64,000 nucleotides of DNA, from contig CM048846.1 of the NCBI GenBank assembly GCA_026545225.1, positions 83,903,270 to 83,967,269 on the forward strand. The letters run 5' to 3'. A program made the position numbers and the translations under genes. The notes below the pieces were generated by a model that saw only the letters and a program-made list of their open reading frames with translations, was not told where the DNA came from and did no database searches. Shown in pieces: positions 44,558 through 57,104 of this stretch; position 1 is the stretch's first letter, and each line of letters opens with the position of its first letter. The stretch is from Cornus controversa. Its lineage: Eukaryota > Streptophyta > Magnoliopsida > Cornales > Cornaceae.

Positions 44558-47100
44558 AAAATTTCTCAAAGAAGAGAGAGATACGTAATGTACGAAAATA
44601 TCAAAGATTAACTCTTAAACAGGTAAACAGACTTAAACGAAACATTACTTTAATAATATTTCTTAATTAAAATTGGCAAAAAAATTGTATACACTTCTAT
44701 ATGTAGATAGATTTGAGAACAAATTTTGTTTTGCGTTTTTAATTTCATATGAAGCAGAAGTAGTGTTTGTTATGATTTATTTTGAAACAAAAAATGTTTG
44801 GTAACTAAATTTGTTGCTTCGTGTTTCAAAGTAAAGAATAAAAAAAAGAAAATGATTGGAATATTGTAAAAAATATGATATGTACATTATATTAGTTTTT
44901 CTAAAAAAATCTCGTCATAATTCTTAGCTATGTAACAAAAATAAATGAAAACAATTTTTTTTTTTTACTTCTAGATTAGCTGTGGTAAAGTGCATAAACT
45001 CATTCAATTGGCTCCTACATCTCTCAAAATGATGTTTAGGGCTTGCATATGCCCACAATTACTTGTCTCATCCAAAAAATAAATAAATTTGTGAGAATAA
45101 ATTAGGGATGATCTTTTGAAAAAAAGAAAAGAAAATTTTTCAATAAAAATAATTAAATTACGGATGGCAAAGAATTTGTACTTGAGAAAAGCCATATGAT
45201 ATCAAAGAAGTGATCTATACATGACATGATTGCATATATACTTCTTTACTGGATCAAATATTCAGACCCCTTTAATGGTCCCTCCAACAAAGATCAGTCT
45301 CTGAAATATAGTCATTGGTGTGGAAATATTACCTGTAAGCTTGTCGTAGCTTGTTTGGCTCTTTCTAGTTCTAGTTCACACCACAATGGATATGAAATTC
45401 TGCACAGTACTACTTATTTCTGCCTTTTTGGGTTGAATTATAGCCATTAACTAGTCACCCTCATACAACGTACTTTACTTCAAATCCACAATTCTTTTTC
45501 ACAACAAACTTTCAAACCCCTCTATTTCTCTCTCTCTCTCTCACACACGTATACTGTATAGTTGTAGCAGGTCGGGCACGTGCAGTTGAGAACCCACCGG
45601 TCACTTTTGGATGAACGCTTGACATTACACCAAATAAAAAAATTGGGTCGATTCTATACCAAATGTAATGGGTCAAATGTGCTGCATAGTACTCCACGCA
45701 TGCACAAGCCTCTGTATATTATATTGATCCTTCTGTGATCTGTTGTTAATTATGACCATCAGTCCAACATTCAAATCATCACGGTGTGTATAGGAAATAC
45801 CGCGTCAGCACATGTACGTATATATATATATATATAGATAGATAGATAGATATTTTTAGCATGTGTATGTATACATACATAGTGCGACTTTCATGCTACA
45901 ATGTCTAGTAAAGCAGCACCTTTAGTTCTTAATGTCAAATATAACAACAAATTAAGTAGAAAGTTCACCAAGAGAAGAATAATTTTTCGTTGCACTGTTA
46001 TATATATAGTCAAACTTTTGTAACTTTAAATTGAAGAAATTTTAGTGGAAAAGCTACTTTGAAGTGGTTGTGCAAATTGTTCGGCTTTTGGGCCAAAGAG
46101 ATTAATAATGCAGGAGACAACTTTTGCCCCAAAATTAAAGCTTTAGCATGACTAGCTAGGCATGTCTATAACATTTTGCTTTCTCATTTCAAGAATTTCT
46201 TTTACCTCAAGTGTTGAGTCAAATAATTAGAATTCCATTAGGTTCTGCATGGCCCATGCAGATATATCTTACACAGTATTGATTTTGACACAACATATAT
46301 ATGTTAAGGTTGCTGATGGTAGAAATTGTTATATATTACGATCAATCATACTTATATTGTTGAGAATTCACCTAAATCAAAGGTGGGACCTACGAAGGAA
46401 CCAATTAGGCTATGACACCTCCAAATTTTTTTTAGAATAATGACTTTTTAAGGTTTAAAAGTTTAAACAAAATGGGGGAGCTCATGGCTCCCCATCCGTT
46501 AAATGCGTTTCTAGTTGAGTGTATTCAATGAATGAAGAGCCTTCGATTCTTCATTTCGTTTAAATTCTTTTTGAATAGCATACTTAATTTTTTATAATTT
46601 TTTAACATCCTAAAAAACTCCGTTTACATAACATGTGCCTTCAAATGCATATTTTAACTGTTGTATTGGATCTTTGAGAGAGAATCACATTAGGGCTTTG
46701 GCATAGGGTAGTGTGAGAGAAAGAGAGGATCAAATTAAGATTTGACTTGGATCCTATTGAATTTAATCCAAATAGCTTTTCAAATATTTTTCTTTTTCTT
46801 TTTCTTTTTTTATATTGTAGACACTTGTTCTTTTATTTTTGTGCCACATCGGTGATAAGTAGAAACTTTTTACTCACCGGTGAGTAGGCAAGTATTATTA
46901 AAAAAAAATTAATAAAAAAAATGGAGAGTTTCTGTGTCACTCATCATTGACATATGTTTAAGGTCAGAAAATGATCTTTTATTCGTAATTAGCCAAAGGA
47001 AAAGAACAAAAAAAAAGAATAGAAATTAATTTGATTTTAGATAAATTAATTAAGCTTGTTCTTTCCTTTCAGCTCCTTATTATTGTGCAACACCACATGC

Positions 47101-47139
<39 letters not shown>

Positions 47140-47322
47140 ACATATAATTAGTATAATGATACTCAATAATGATTAGAAGATTGGCTGTCAGTTTATCATT
47201 AGAACACTTGATTAAGTTGAGTCCTATCATTGCTTACCTAAAAAAAAGTTGTATCATTGTTATTAGGACCAGCTAACAAGAAATTTTCCTGAACTGTAAA
47301 CTACACAACACAAACAAGGAAG

Positions 47323-47356
<34 letters not shown>

Positions 47357-47763
47357 AATTAGTGTATTATACTTCACCATTTGAAGGGCTTAAAATGAGT
47401 GATTAAACAACCAAACAAATAATTTAAAATATGTGTAATAGAAGATTTAACAGTTTGGCAACACATGGTTAGCCTCTCTGAGAATCTATGTTTTTTAATT
47501 TAATAATAACAAAATAATTGTAGGGCTCATTCTAACAATATAATATGTCGTGCGAACACACGATCAAAAGCCCGCCAAATCTGACCCCTATGTCCCTTTT
47601 CGTAAAACACTTAATCAATTTAAATTTCTAATATCTTTGGCTTACGTGCATGTGCTCAGATTCCATGTGTTTGTATTGCAACTGCACCTTGACTTCATCT
47701 TGATTCAATGGTCTTTCATTCGATTGTAGATTTTTCCACCGCAAAGCTTTTTTTTTTTTCATT
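44558..47763. other. No gene recognised; microsatellites
   Basis: AT-rich DNA. (TA)n tracts lie at about 45818-45836 (followed by GATA units), 47103-47138 and 47325-47354. Short frames at 45004-45697 and 46249..46440 carry no recognised domain. Confidence 0.55.
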
Positions 47764-48175
47764 AAATATCTGTTTGGAAGAGTTTTTTGAATTTAAAATT
47801 CATTCCATTTAAAAGGTCTTTGAATAATGTTTTTAATAAAAAAAATTAAAAGAAATAAGTTATTTAGTGGATGCATTTTTTGAAATTCCTTTTACAATTA
47901 ATACATTTTTAATTTGAAAAATTTATCTTTAATAATTACTCTCAATAGGCAAGTTTAACGAAATAAAATGGACAAAATTGTCTATAAAATTTGTTACTTA
48001 AAATAATTTTGACTTCTTTCTAAAAATAAATTTTTTTAGCTTCCTTTGAACAACTTCTTAGGACTTCGACTTTCATTAAAAATTCATTTTTCTTATTTTA
48101 CCAAATACTAACATTTTTTTGAACTTGAAATTCTATTTCAAACCTATAGAAAACTCTACCAAATATAAAATTGGG
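47764..48175. mobile_element. Candidate TIR element, weak
   Basis: ATATCTGTTTGGAAGAGTTT on the left pairs loosely with the reverse complement of the right end, ATATTTGGTAGAGTTTTCTA. Both are followed by GAATTT/AAATTC runs. No target duplication was found. Confidence 0.3.
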
Positions 48176-49126
48176 ATATTTACTTATACAAATCTAACAA
48201 AAGTTGAATAATCACCTTCTCAAGTGTATCATTAAGAAAGTGTTACACTCATGACCCAACCCACGGTGTATACATACATATTTTTAAAATACGTATACAC
48301 AATTAAAAGACTGCACACACATGTAAGTGACAAAAACATACGAACGAGATAATGTGTGACATCACAATTACGCAATAATTTTTTTTTTTTTTAAAATAAA
48401 GTTGAAATAAAAGAAGTTGAAACATAATTGACATAAATTGTGTAGAAAGACTTGTTCAACTTCAAACCATGAGTAGGACTTCATGTCGCCAAATCTATGG
48501 TACGTCAATATATTTGGACCTAGTAAAATGTTCCCAACCAAAGAATTAAATGGATTTTAGCAGGAGCTTTATTGTGTGGACCTACAAAAATATTGAGCTA
48601 GTGCAGGTACAAACTGTATGCCGACAATATCATCTTGTGAGTCCATGGACTACTCGTTTGTACATGGTTAAGTTTGGAATAATGTTTTTTTTCCGAAGAG
48701 TGCTATGGATGGTGATTCAACCATTCATAACTGTTTGTCATTAATTATTTGATCACTCAAAACTCACATCATCAAACGGTTGTATTTATATTCAGTCTTT
48801 CTCGTATTTCTACATTAGCTTGCGTGCTCTCAAAAAGAGAGTGTCCAATTATTCCGCTAAGATTTGCTAAAACAAGTGTTTGTCGAGGTGTCAATATGTA
48901 TTCAAAATTGCTTCGCCTTGGAATTTAGTAAAAATTTATTAATCTGTAATTATTTTAATAAAAATTTCAAATACAGATATTTTAAACGTCTCCATTCGCT
49001 GAATGCAACAAGTAGGACCTATATTTGAGTTCCACTTGTTTGTTTCACTTCTTATATTATTACTTTATTTTAATCATATTTTCATCAAATTTTCGTAAGA
49101 GTAAAGTGTGTGTGCACGAGTCTTGT

Positions 49127-49184
<58 letters not shown>

Positions 49185-49649
49185 ATGAGGCTCATCTTTT
49201 ATACAATGAAAGTACATTTTCTTTTGAGTGTGTTAGATAAAAAACGATCCTTTTGAATGGTCTAAATTAAGTGGCTAAAAACTCCAATGTTTTTTCGTTT
49301 TCATCTGATCTTCAAATTAATGGTGGAAGCTATGAATAGGCACACTGATCATGTGAACACTCCCCTGCTTTTCGCTTTCATCTGATTATACTACCGACCG
49401 ATGAAGGCCCACAAAGACTTTCACAAGAAACATTTTTTTTTAATGAGCATGGACACATATTATTCATACCTAAATCAGAAATTTTGATTTTCTCTACAAA
49501 CAAATATATGTTTAATGATGAAATGACATTGATATTTTTATGATGAGAATACATGGTCGAAAAATGAGAATCACAGTCACAAGACACGACACCGGTATGA
49601 CACGATATGATCAAAATTTATAAATAAATAAATATTATTGTACATAAAA

Positions 49650-49685
<36 letters not shown>

Positions 49686-51487
49686 AATAAAAATATATTA
49701 TTATAAACAGATTCTTCACTTTTTTCTTTTTATCTATTCATCCTCTAATTCTTCATTTCTCTCACGCTGCAGATCAGGGGAGCCAAAAAATTTACTTTGG
49801 AGACCAAATTTGTATTATGTAATTAAAATTTAAAAATATTAGCAACCAATTGTAATATAATTTTTTAAAATATTAGTTATAGTGTATATATCTTGAAAAA
49901 ATTGTTCAAGAAAAAAAATATTCAAAATTGAGAAAAATGCAACTTAAATAATTAGACAAAAAATTGATGTGAGAAAGAAAAAAAATTAGAAGATGAAACG
50001 ATAAGTTACAACTAAAAAGTGAAGAGGTAAAGGAAAAAAAAATAGGGAACCAAATTTCCTTCAATAATTAATTGTTTCAATTTTTCAAAAATTCACCTTT
50101 TAGAAAAAGATTTTGAGTGATTTGATTCCACTTCGGAAAGATATATTATTTTTACCTAGATGAAAGATTAAAAAAAATAATGATTTTAACTAAACAAAAT
50201 CTCACAAGTTTAACAAAACAAGATTATTTCTTTAGTGACTTGTACAAAAATTAGCAATAGAATTTGTTATTTGTTAGTAAATGACCATTAAAAGTTTTAG
50301 CGTATACGATCATTGTTGTGGTTTAAAATTTCACAACACTTGTTTTTCCTCAGCTCCTTTGAATTTGCAACTTAGCAAATGAAGATTGATATATAATTCT
50401 AGATGTTTTTCTTGTAAACATCAATTTACAAAAATATTTGATAAGAAAGATTAATGCATTTTTATTGAATATGAGTGTATTTCTCTCTTGAATTAATATA
50501 ATGGATATTGTACACGTGTATATGAAAATGAAATAACGATCTGTTGTGGTAAGGATTACAATGTTAAGAATGAACTTAAATTTTTATTTCACAATATTTG
50601 GACATTCCAAAGTATGCCCGCAAGGTTCAAGTTCAAGTTTTTTTTATAGTTTTCAAGGGGACACAAATTAAATTTATTTTTAAATTCTTTATTTGAAGTC
50701 AATATATGAGTGTTTTGAAAAGATTTGGAGGGGCCAGCTTTGCCCCTCCTTCAGACAAATAAATGAAGAGAATACGTGAATTTGTTCGATATTTTTAGGA
50801 TTTAAGCCTAAATTTTTCTTTTCTTTTCTTTTCTTTTTTAACTCTTAATAAATTTTAAATTTGAGTTGAGTCCTATGATTTAAAAAATATATATTCACAA
50901 ATTTAACTTCACCTTAACTGCGATCGTTCAACCATATTTGTCTCAAAGATATAATTATTAAAAATGAGAAATGTCAAACACTATGCCGTGTCGATATTGA
51001 ATACGTATTGGACACCACCAAACACGATTGAATGTCTATACTTCTTAGGTTAAGGATAAGTAAGAAAAATAACATAAAATTTATATCACATAGGGAAAAG
51101 TCGTGGTAGAAGGCAAAGATAGGTACAACCTCAGACAGTTTTCAGATTAATGCTTTACAGTGAAGATTGTTATCTGCTACCACTTTTCTTTCTAATCATA
51201 TATCATGAGGTTGAGGTTAATACAAAAATATACTTCGAATCTGTCCATTGAATTGAACTGTCAACTTTAATGGGATGCTCGAAATTCTCAGGAGTGGAAA
51301 TATCTTCTGTTATCACCAAAAAAACAAAAGAGTTTAAAAAAAAAAAACAAAAAAAAGAAAAGAAAAGAAAAAAAGGTGCCTTCTGAACTGTTGTCTACAT
51401 CATACATTGGCCATCTCTTGTGTCGTCCATATGTAGCCACAGAGTATTCCTTTTTGCTATTCCTTTCAGCAGAAGAAAAACTAGTGC
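48176..51487. other. No gene recognised; microsatellites
   Basis: AT-rich DNA. (TA)n then (GT)n at 49129-49184 and (TA)n at 49652-49679. No domain or terminal repeat was recognised in the remaining frames. Confidence 0.55.
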
Positions 51488-51565
51488 AAAAGTCTATCTA
51501 GCTTTCCACTTCTGACCTTTAATTTGACCTTAAAAGGTTAGAAGAGGAAGTTTGGATAGACTTTT
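51488..51565. repeat. Inverted repeat, 33-bp arms, 12-nt loop
   Basis: AAAAGTCTATCTAGCTTTCC.. at 51488-51520 pairs with 51533-51565 at 27 of 33 positions. It is probably a small foldback MITE. Confidence 0.7.
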
Positions 51566-51585
51566 ACATATGCACAATACTTTTA

Positions 51586-51797
51586 GGTTCTGTTTGACAG
51601 AACTTTTGCTTTGACTTTTACATAAAAAAAAAAAGAGAAGTAGAAGCTAAATCAGGAAGCTGGTACTCCCACCTTCCTTTAAACGCTCTTTTTGGATTTC
51701 GAAACTCTTCTGCCTTATCAATTCAAACACTCTCCAAAACGACTTTTGAGCTTGAAAAGCCAAAAGCCGCTTTTCAAAAGCCAATCCAAACAAGGCC
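51586..51797. mobile_element. Candidate MITE, about 212 bp
   Basis: The left end GGTTCTGTTTGACAGAACTTTT and the reverse complement of the right end GGCCTTGTTTGGATTGGCTTTT share GG..YTGTTTG and following TTTT. This is the style of plant Tourist/hAT-like MITEs. TTA precedes it; a clear duplication is missing. It follows the foldback at 51488 by 20 bp. Confidence 0.5.
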
Positions 51798-53071
51798 TAG
51801 TAGTATAAAATGTGCTTTTATATATATATATATATATTTGTTCCTTTCACACACAAGTACTAAAATTTTCAATATATCTGTATCACCATCTCAATCCTAA
51901 TGAATGAAGTAATAAAGGACTCATCTACTTGTATGAACTCAATTTCATTAATATATATGAGGTTAAATTGGACAAAAAATGGAATTACCCATCTCCCCCA
52001 ATTCAAATTATGAATACTAGAGAAGAATACCCAATCACTACTTTCCTTAAAGAGGGAGAGAACTTTAAGAAGAGATGTTATACACTTGCATTTAGGATTT
52101 TAAATAAATTCAATCAAATCGAATCGATCATTAATCTATTCATATTCAACTCGTTTATTTGTGGACTTAGCTTTGATTTGATTCAAAATTCTGAAGAGCT
52201 TGAATTTGAGTTAGGGTTAAACTAGTTATTATTTTGAAAATTTTTGACTGAGCTCTTTTATTAAGAGAGAACTTCTTCGGTCATAAACTTATTCAAGCTT
52301 ACACAACAAGCACATGTTTATGAATGTGTTATTGAAAATGTACATGAACAACTCAAAATTCATTTTCAACTCTATGTAATTTATTTATTTTTAAGCAAGA
52401 AAATCACTTGTCAAGTCATTTTGCTACACTAGTAATAAAATTGTTCATGCTTGCCTTTGCTAAAAAGAATTTTAAAAAAAATAGTCTTAAATAATGGCCT
52501 TGTGTCGTTTAAGATAAATTTGATTGGGTCTTGACTATATAAAACATGTTAGACACTTGTCATACATTCTTAATTATCCTTGTTCCTTAACTACCGGAAG
52601 AGAGAAAAGCCAAACGTCCCTTCAACGTGATGATCAATATATATGTGATGTGAATGACTAATAATAACACAAATTATGATACAATTATTCACTTAAAACA
52701 CTCATAACAATCTTGAACTAAACCCTTCCAATTATAGAGCCACCAGTATTAATGCTGGCAACTTATAGATATCCATATACAATCACATAATACAACATAT
52801 AAATACACACAAATTTATACTAGAATTATATTATATATAGATGGAAAACATGAAAAAGCAAAAATTAAAATAAAATAAAAAAATGGAACATTTACAATCA
52901 GAATTCACAAACCATACAACTTGTTATATTTAAATTTATATATATGTATGTATTTTCAATGGAACAATATAACTATATATAGTTTGTCAAAAAAAGTTAC
53001 TTTATTGGTCAATTTTTCACTAATAAATTCCTTTTTTTCTTTTTCAATATCAAAGAAGGAAAAAAGAAAAA
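51798..53071. other. No gene recognised
   Basis: AT-rich DNA with a (TA) run at 51821-51837. The plus frame 51929..52225 is an ORF in AT-rich sequence without recognised domains. Motifs at 52080-52340 are reminiscent of the repeat at 62580. Confidence 0.5.
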
Positions 53072-53740
53072 TCAACCTCTGTACAAAGGCGACCTTTCTT
53101 GAACGACTTTGGACAACTTTGTGTGCCGGAAAACTTTCATCGGACTCGGAAAATGCCATCCCCTTCCCTTCCACGACGATCTGACGTCTCCGGTGCCGGA
53201 ATTTGACACAATCGGAACACTGACTGATCTCGACCTCCTCATCATACGCGAAAAGTCATCCTCCTCCTCCACAACAACACTGCTCTTCGTTTCTTCATCT
53301 TCTCCGCCTCTCTTCGAATTGTTCTTCGTCTTGAACACCGACCAGAACGACGACTTGTTCCGATTACTCGGGAGCGGCGGTTTCTCACCGCCGGAGGCGT
53401 CTCTCTCTCCGGAGACGCTTCCGGCGAACCTAGATCGGAGGAAAGGAATCCCGACGGATCTCGACCGCCGGAACGATGGCTCTCTTTCGATGAGGTTCGA
53501 GACGCGGCCTGTGGAGCCGACGCCGCCGGCGGATGAGAAGAGAGAGAAAGAAGACGAAGAGGATGACGAGGACGACGTCGTTGCGGCGGGGCAACAGGAG
53601 CAGGGGCGCACGTTAGCGCAGTCAGGACAGAGAGTGACGAGGCGTTCACGTAGGCACGTTGGGCAGATTCCGCTCCTCCGGCGCTTTGAGGGGTGTTTTG
53701 GACATTTCCACACATCTTCTTCGTCCGCGTAAAACGCCAT
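53072..53740 (-). CDS. Plant-specific protein with Cys-rich N-terminus, function unknown
   Basis: Intronless, 222 residues. It starts MAFYADEEDVWKCPKHPSKR. Cysteines follow in pairs (GICPTCLRERL, TLCPDCANVRPCSCC), with eight in the first 50 residues, suggesting a small zinc-binding or treble-clef-like module. Next come a Ser run (residues about 55-65), a first RRSRSVG motif (about 91-97), a basic/acidic linker, a second RRSRSVSVP motif (about 168-175) and the C-terminal WHFPSPMKVFRHTKLSK. CxxxP..GxCPxCLxERL is reminiscent of the start of OCTOPUS/DUF740 proteins, but the rest differs. RRSRS sites could be phosphorylated or act in nuclear or membrane targeting; that is inference. Codon use and GC are clearly higher than the surroundings. 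Large frames on the opposite strand are shadows. Confidence 0.85.
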   Translation of the reverse strand: MAFYADEEDVWKCPKHPSKRRRSGICPTCLRERLVTLCPDCANVRPCSCCPAATTSSSSSSSSSFSLFSSAGGVGSTGRVSNLIEREPSFRRSRSVGIPFLRSRFAGSVSGERDASGGEKPPLPSNRNKSSFWSVFKTKNNSKRGGEDEETKSSVVVEEEDDFSRMMRRSRSVSVPIVSNSGTGDVRSSWKGRGWHFPSPMKVFRHTKLSKVVQERSPLYRG

Positions 53741-53756
53741 TAACTAACTGTAAGTA

Positions 53757-53780
53757 ACTCTCTCTCTCTCTCTCTCTCTA
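53757..53780 (-). promoter_or_regulatory. GA/CT-rich 5' leader of the Cys-rich-N-terminus gene
   Basis: A (CT)n run on the plus strand (GA on the coding strand) lies just upstream of the start codon, as in many plant 5' UTRs. Another shorter run is at 53845-53857. No clear TATA box was found. Confidence 0.4.
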
Positions 53781-54749
53781 GAATCTTGAAAAGCTTTGCA
53801 GTTGCAGGTTCAGTTTGTTTTAACTTTCTCTCTCTGTAGATGCTCTCTCTCTCTCTATATTGAATGGGTGAGGTTCTTAAAAAGGGTGGGGGAAGACAAC
53901 TTAACCACGGTGAAGCGGTTGGAGCTTAACCATGGTTAAGACGCTTGGCGAGTGGCGACTCCATATTGGTAAACTTTGGTGGACCCAAACGGCGCGTTTT
54001 GGGCTTCCGAAAGCCCTCGGAAACGAGAACATTAATAAATTGCCTAGTGTTTTGCCTGAATTCACGACAATGCCATTAGATGTTATGAAATTGTGCATTT
54101 ATTTTTCTTGCATATACTAATAATTTAATAAATCTTTTTCTTGCGTAAACTAATATATAATTTAATAACTAAGCACACGGACACATATCGCAAATCGCAT
54201 CTTGAAATGGGCTAATCCTAACTTACCAAGGTTGTTTGAAATTTTATACAGATGAAGTAAGTTTGACCAGTGAGTAGTTGAATTGGATGATCAATTCAAA
54301 ACTATCCCATCATCTTTTAATTGGATGAATTGGTTTGAAAATTCTTCATTTTATATCTGTTCTCAGCTGGGTAATAAGATTGCATTGCTCTTATGGAGAG
54401 AGATGGAGAGAGAGACGAGTGCAATGCCAAGCTGTGGACTTGACGCAAGTCTCTTGCTTTTAATTCCAAAAATGAAAATCATTTGTATTCTTTTAATAAG
54501 ACAATTTCAATCACTTTAATGTGAGCAGTGGGCAACATCGCATCCACAATTGACATCTGCCAAACTTTCAATTAAAAATACTTTTAAAAGGGTATGATAG
54601 AATTAAATTGTAAAACTAAAACATAAAAAATAATTTTTTATTATTATTATTATTATAAGTGAATACGAGAGATAAATTAATAACCTTAACATATTTTTTT
54701 GTGTTTGTGTGTTCCCAACAAAAAATTGTGGAATGTATTTTATTTATAT
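53781..54749. other. Upstream region of the gene at 53072; no further gene recognised
   Basis: GC is higher at 53880-54030, probably promoter DNA. Short frames at 53901..54120 and 54283..54519 are unsupported. Confidence 0.5.
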
Positions 54750-54921
54750 GGGTAATGCTACTCAGGCAGAATATTTAGGCAGAATTCGTAGGCAGAAACA
54801 TTTATATCCATTGGATGCATGTGGTGAGTGTATGTGATGGGGCCTACCACATGCATCCAATGGATATAAATATTTCTACTTACGAATTCTGCCTAAATAT
54901 TCTGCCTGAGTAGCATTACCC
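54750..54921. mobile_element. Mutator-type MITE, 172 bp, near-perfect foldback
   Basis: The ends GGGTAATGCTACTCAGGCAG and their complement begin arms of about 75 bp that pair almost throughout (..AATATTTAGGCAGAATTCGT.., ..CCATTGGATGCATGTGGT..). The direct flanks are TATTTATAT at 54741-54749 and 54922-54930, a perfect 9-bp duplication. It has no coding. The preserved arms and duplication suggest a recent insertion. Confidence 0.93.
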
Positions 54922-55094
54922 TATTTATATAAATGTATTGCATTTTTGGTGATTAAAGTTTTTCCATGGGTATCCTTAGCATGTTTAATGTTTAAAAGTC
55001 TATCTTATATGACAATGAGTTCAGAATTATAACCCAAAAATTAAGGGAGAAAATAAAAAAGAAAGATAAGGCATAAAATAACATAAACTTTAAA

Positions 55095-55757
55095 GGAATG
55101 GTCTATTTTATGTTTAGTAGCACCGGATCAACACTTTGAATTTGAAATTGAAGATCAGGAGTTCCAAGGGAATGGTCTATGCTATGTTTGGTAGCACCAA
55201 ATTGGGAATCTCAATTTAACCCGCCCCGTCGGACCAATAATAGGACGAATTTGGAATCATACTAATCGGGTTAGGGACAAGTTTAGAAAAAGAGTTTAAA
55301 ACCTGCTAAGCTCCAAATCTGCCCCGATTAACGATAAATATATAAATAAATATTCTTTTATTAACTATGATTTTTATTTTTTTTCATTAGTTATGATAAT
55401 CTTAAATTTTAACAACATTTTTGTTATTATCATTTGTAAGTCTTTGTATATACTTAATTTTTTTTACAAAATCTACCATAAATTTGTTTAAGTTAGCATT
55501 GTATTTCTTAAAAAATATATATATCGGGGCACCCTGAACCTGCCCCGAAGCGGGTTTGGGAATGATTTTTTATTCGTGGGACGGGTTTGGGAAATGGATG
55601 CCTCGTCCCGAACCCGCCCTATTGACATCCCTACACTGGATCAATGCTTTGAATTTGGAATTGAATATCAGGAATTCCAAGGAAATGGTCTATGTTATGT
55701 TTGGTAGCACCAAATTGACACTTTGAATTTGAAATTAGAGATCAGGAGTTCCAATCT
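55095..55757. repeat. About 75-bp minisatellite, about four units, split by an inserted element
   Basis: Units begin GGAATGGTCTAT.TTATGTTT.GTAGCACC and continue ..CTTTGAATTTGAAATTGAAGATCAGGAGTTCC. Starts are at 55095, 55169 and 55681. The second unit is cut after GTAGCACCAAATT (about 55203) and resumes at about 55636 with TGGATCAATGCTTTGAATTT. Confidence 0.85.
55203..55633. mobile_element. TIR element inserted in the 75-bp minisatellite
   Basis: The left end GGGAATCTCAAT and reverse-complemented right end TAGGGATGTCAATAGGGCGGG share GGGA..TCAAT. CCCGCCCCG and CCCGAACCCGCCC motifs lie near both ends. The right-end style (GGGATGTCAA..GGGCGGGTTCGGG) is common in plant hAT-like non-autonomous elements. 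The target duplication is not clean. The interruption of the repeat unit defines the limits to within a few bases. Confidence 0.65.
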
Positions 55758-56195
55758 CTCTGTGGCCAATTTAGAGAATTTTTTCGATAATTGTTCGATG
55801 TATGTAAGAATATCATGTACTTGATGATGGATTATATGGTGTTCTAAGAGATTCAACACTACTATAGTCGACAAAAAAATATATATATACACACACGAAT
55901 TGTATTTATAGCGTCACGAACCTTATATTTGCAAAAATTCATATAAAATTTCTAGGTAATAGACTCGATCTTAAGGAAGCTTTCTGTGCAATCACATCAT
56001 AGCTTAAGGAATCTAATATGACGATCTCAAACGATACAAATCTAGTTCAGACTTAGCTTGTCCTCTTGTCTCCACCCTTGGGTTTGAAAGGATGAAGACA
56101 AGTAATTTTTAAGAGAAAATCTTCTCCACATGAACTATAGTGGATTAGAGATGCTTATGATCAATCCAACAGTAATGAGCTCCACTTGTTGTTGG
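55758..56195. other. No gene recognised
   Basis: Non-coding DNA leading into the LTR element. GTTGG at 56191-56195 is the left target-site candidate. Confidence 0.5.
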
Positions 56196-56551
56196 TGATG
56201 AAGCATAAATCCACTTTGAACTAGTCAAACGCCAACTTGTAAAAGGACAAAAGAAGGGTGATCGGAAGGACATCGACGTGGTGCCACTCGACTATGCTCT
56301 GACGATCAAGTCAAAAATTAGAAGGGCTTTTTAAAGCTACGAAGGCACTTTAGAGGGTATTAATTCGTACCTAGTACATGGATTGTTTTCGTATTTATAT
56401 CGGTTATATGGGGACGTGTCCTAGTAGGAGACTGGTTCTTCAGTTCTCTAAACTTATCTAAAGATAGAACAATCCTAGTCAAAGTCCCACGTCATTCATG
56501 TTACAGTTGCCCACGTTACTTGAATTAAAACTGGAGTCAAATACTTTATCA
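56196..56551 (-). repeat. 3' LTR of the Tat/Ogre-like element
   Basis: 356 bp, ending on the plus strand in ..CAAATACTTTATCA. It is clearly alignable with 59918..60274, with shared CGTGTCCTAGTAGGAGACTG and CAAAGTCCCACGTCATTCAT. A minus-strand TATAAATA lies at about 56390. TG...CA borders are kept. Confidence 0.9.
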
Positions 56552-56579
56552 AATGCCCCATGTTCATAAAGGCCGCTTG

Positions 56580-56890
56580 TCGAACCTTAAGAACACTTCG
56601 ACTGGCCCGTTGGGCTGAAAAAATAGACCCTGACCCAAGTAATTTTGCTGGATCTCCACCTTGGCCGGTGGGCTTAACCCCAAACTAGCTTTTGGGCTTC
56701 AGAACACACGATTTTAGTTGCTAGCTTTTGGGCTGGCATTGGTGGCCGGACTTGGTCGGTCTTTAGGGCCAGACCCTTTGCCAACCGGTCTTTTCTAGCC
56801 AGCCTTGGGTGGTCGACCCTTGGTCGACCGACTGGTTTCTTCTAAATGACCTTGGGTGGTCGGCTGATTCCTGTTAGCCGGCCTTAGGTG
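56580..56890. repeat. GC-rich short repeats GGTCGACC / GCCTTGGGTGGTCG near the 3' LTR
   Basis: GCCTTGGGTGGTCGACC-like phrases recur about four times (about 56801, 56818, 56851, 56882), each with CCGRC or GGCCGAC. A related GGCC/CTTTAAGGGAGG repeat lies at 58010-58150. Confidence 0.6.
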
Positions 56891-57104
56891 GCCGACTGCC
56901 CAATTTATATAATTAAAAATAATTGTTGTTTAGAAGAATTGAACCTTAGCTAACAAACTTTATTGGTATCATCCCAACTATCAAGCCAATGACTCATTTG
57001 GTTAAGAAACTTTAATTAATAATCCTTCATGACATAGCCTTTGATAAAGCCATGCGACACACTTTGCAGGACTTACATGCCATTTGCTAAAACATTTCTT
57101 GACG

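Noticed and set aside
53109..53732. 207-codon plus-strand frame opposite the Cys-rich-N-terminus gene
   Set aside because: Shadow caused by GC-rich codons of the minus-strand gene; the minus frame has ordered Cys motifs and repeated RRSRSV.
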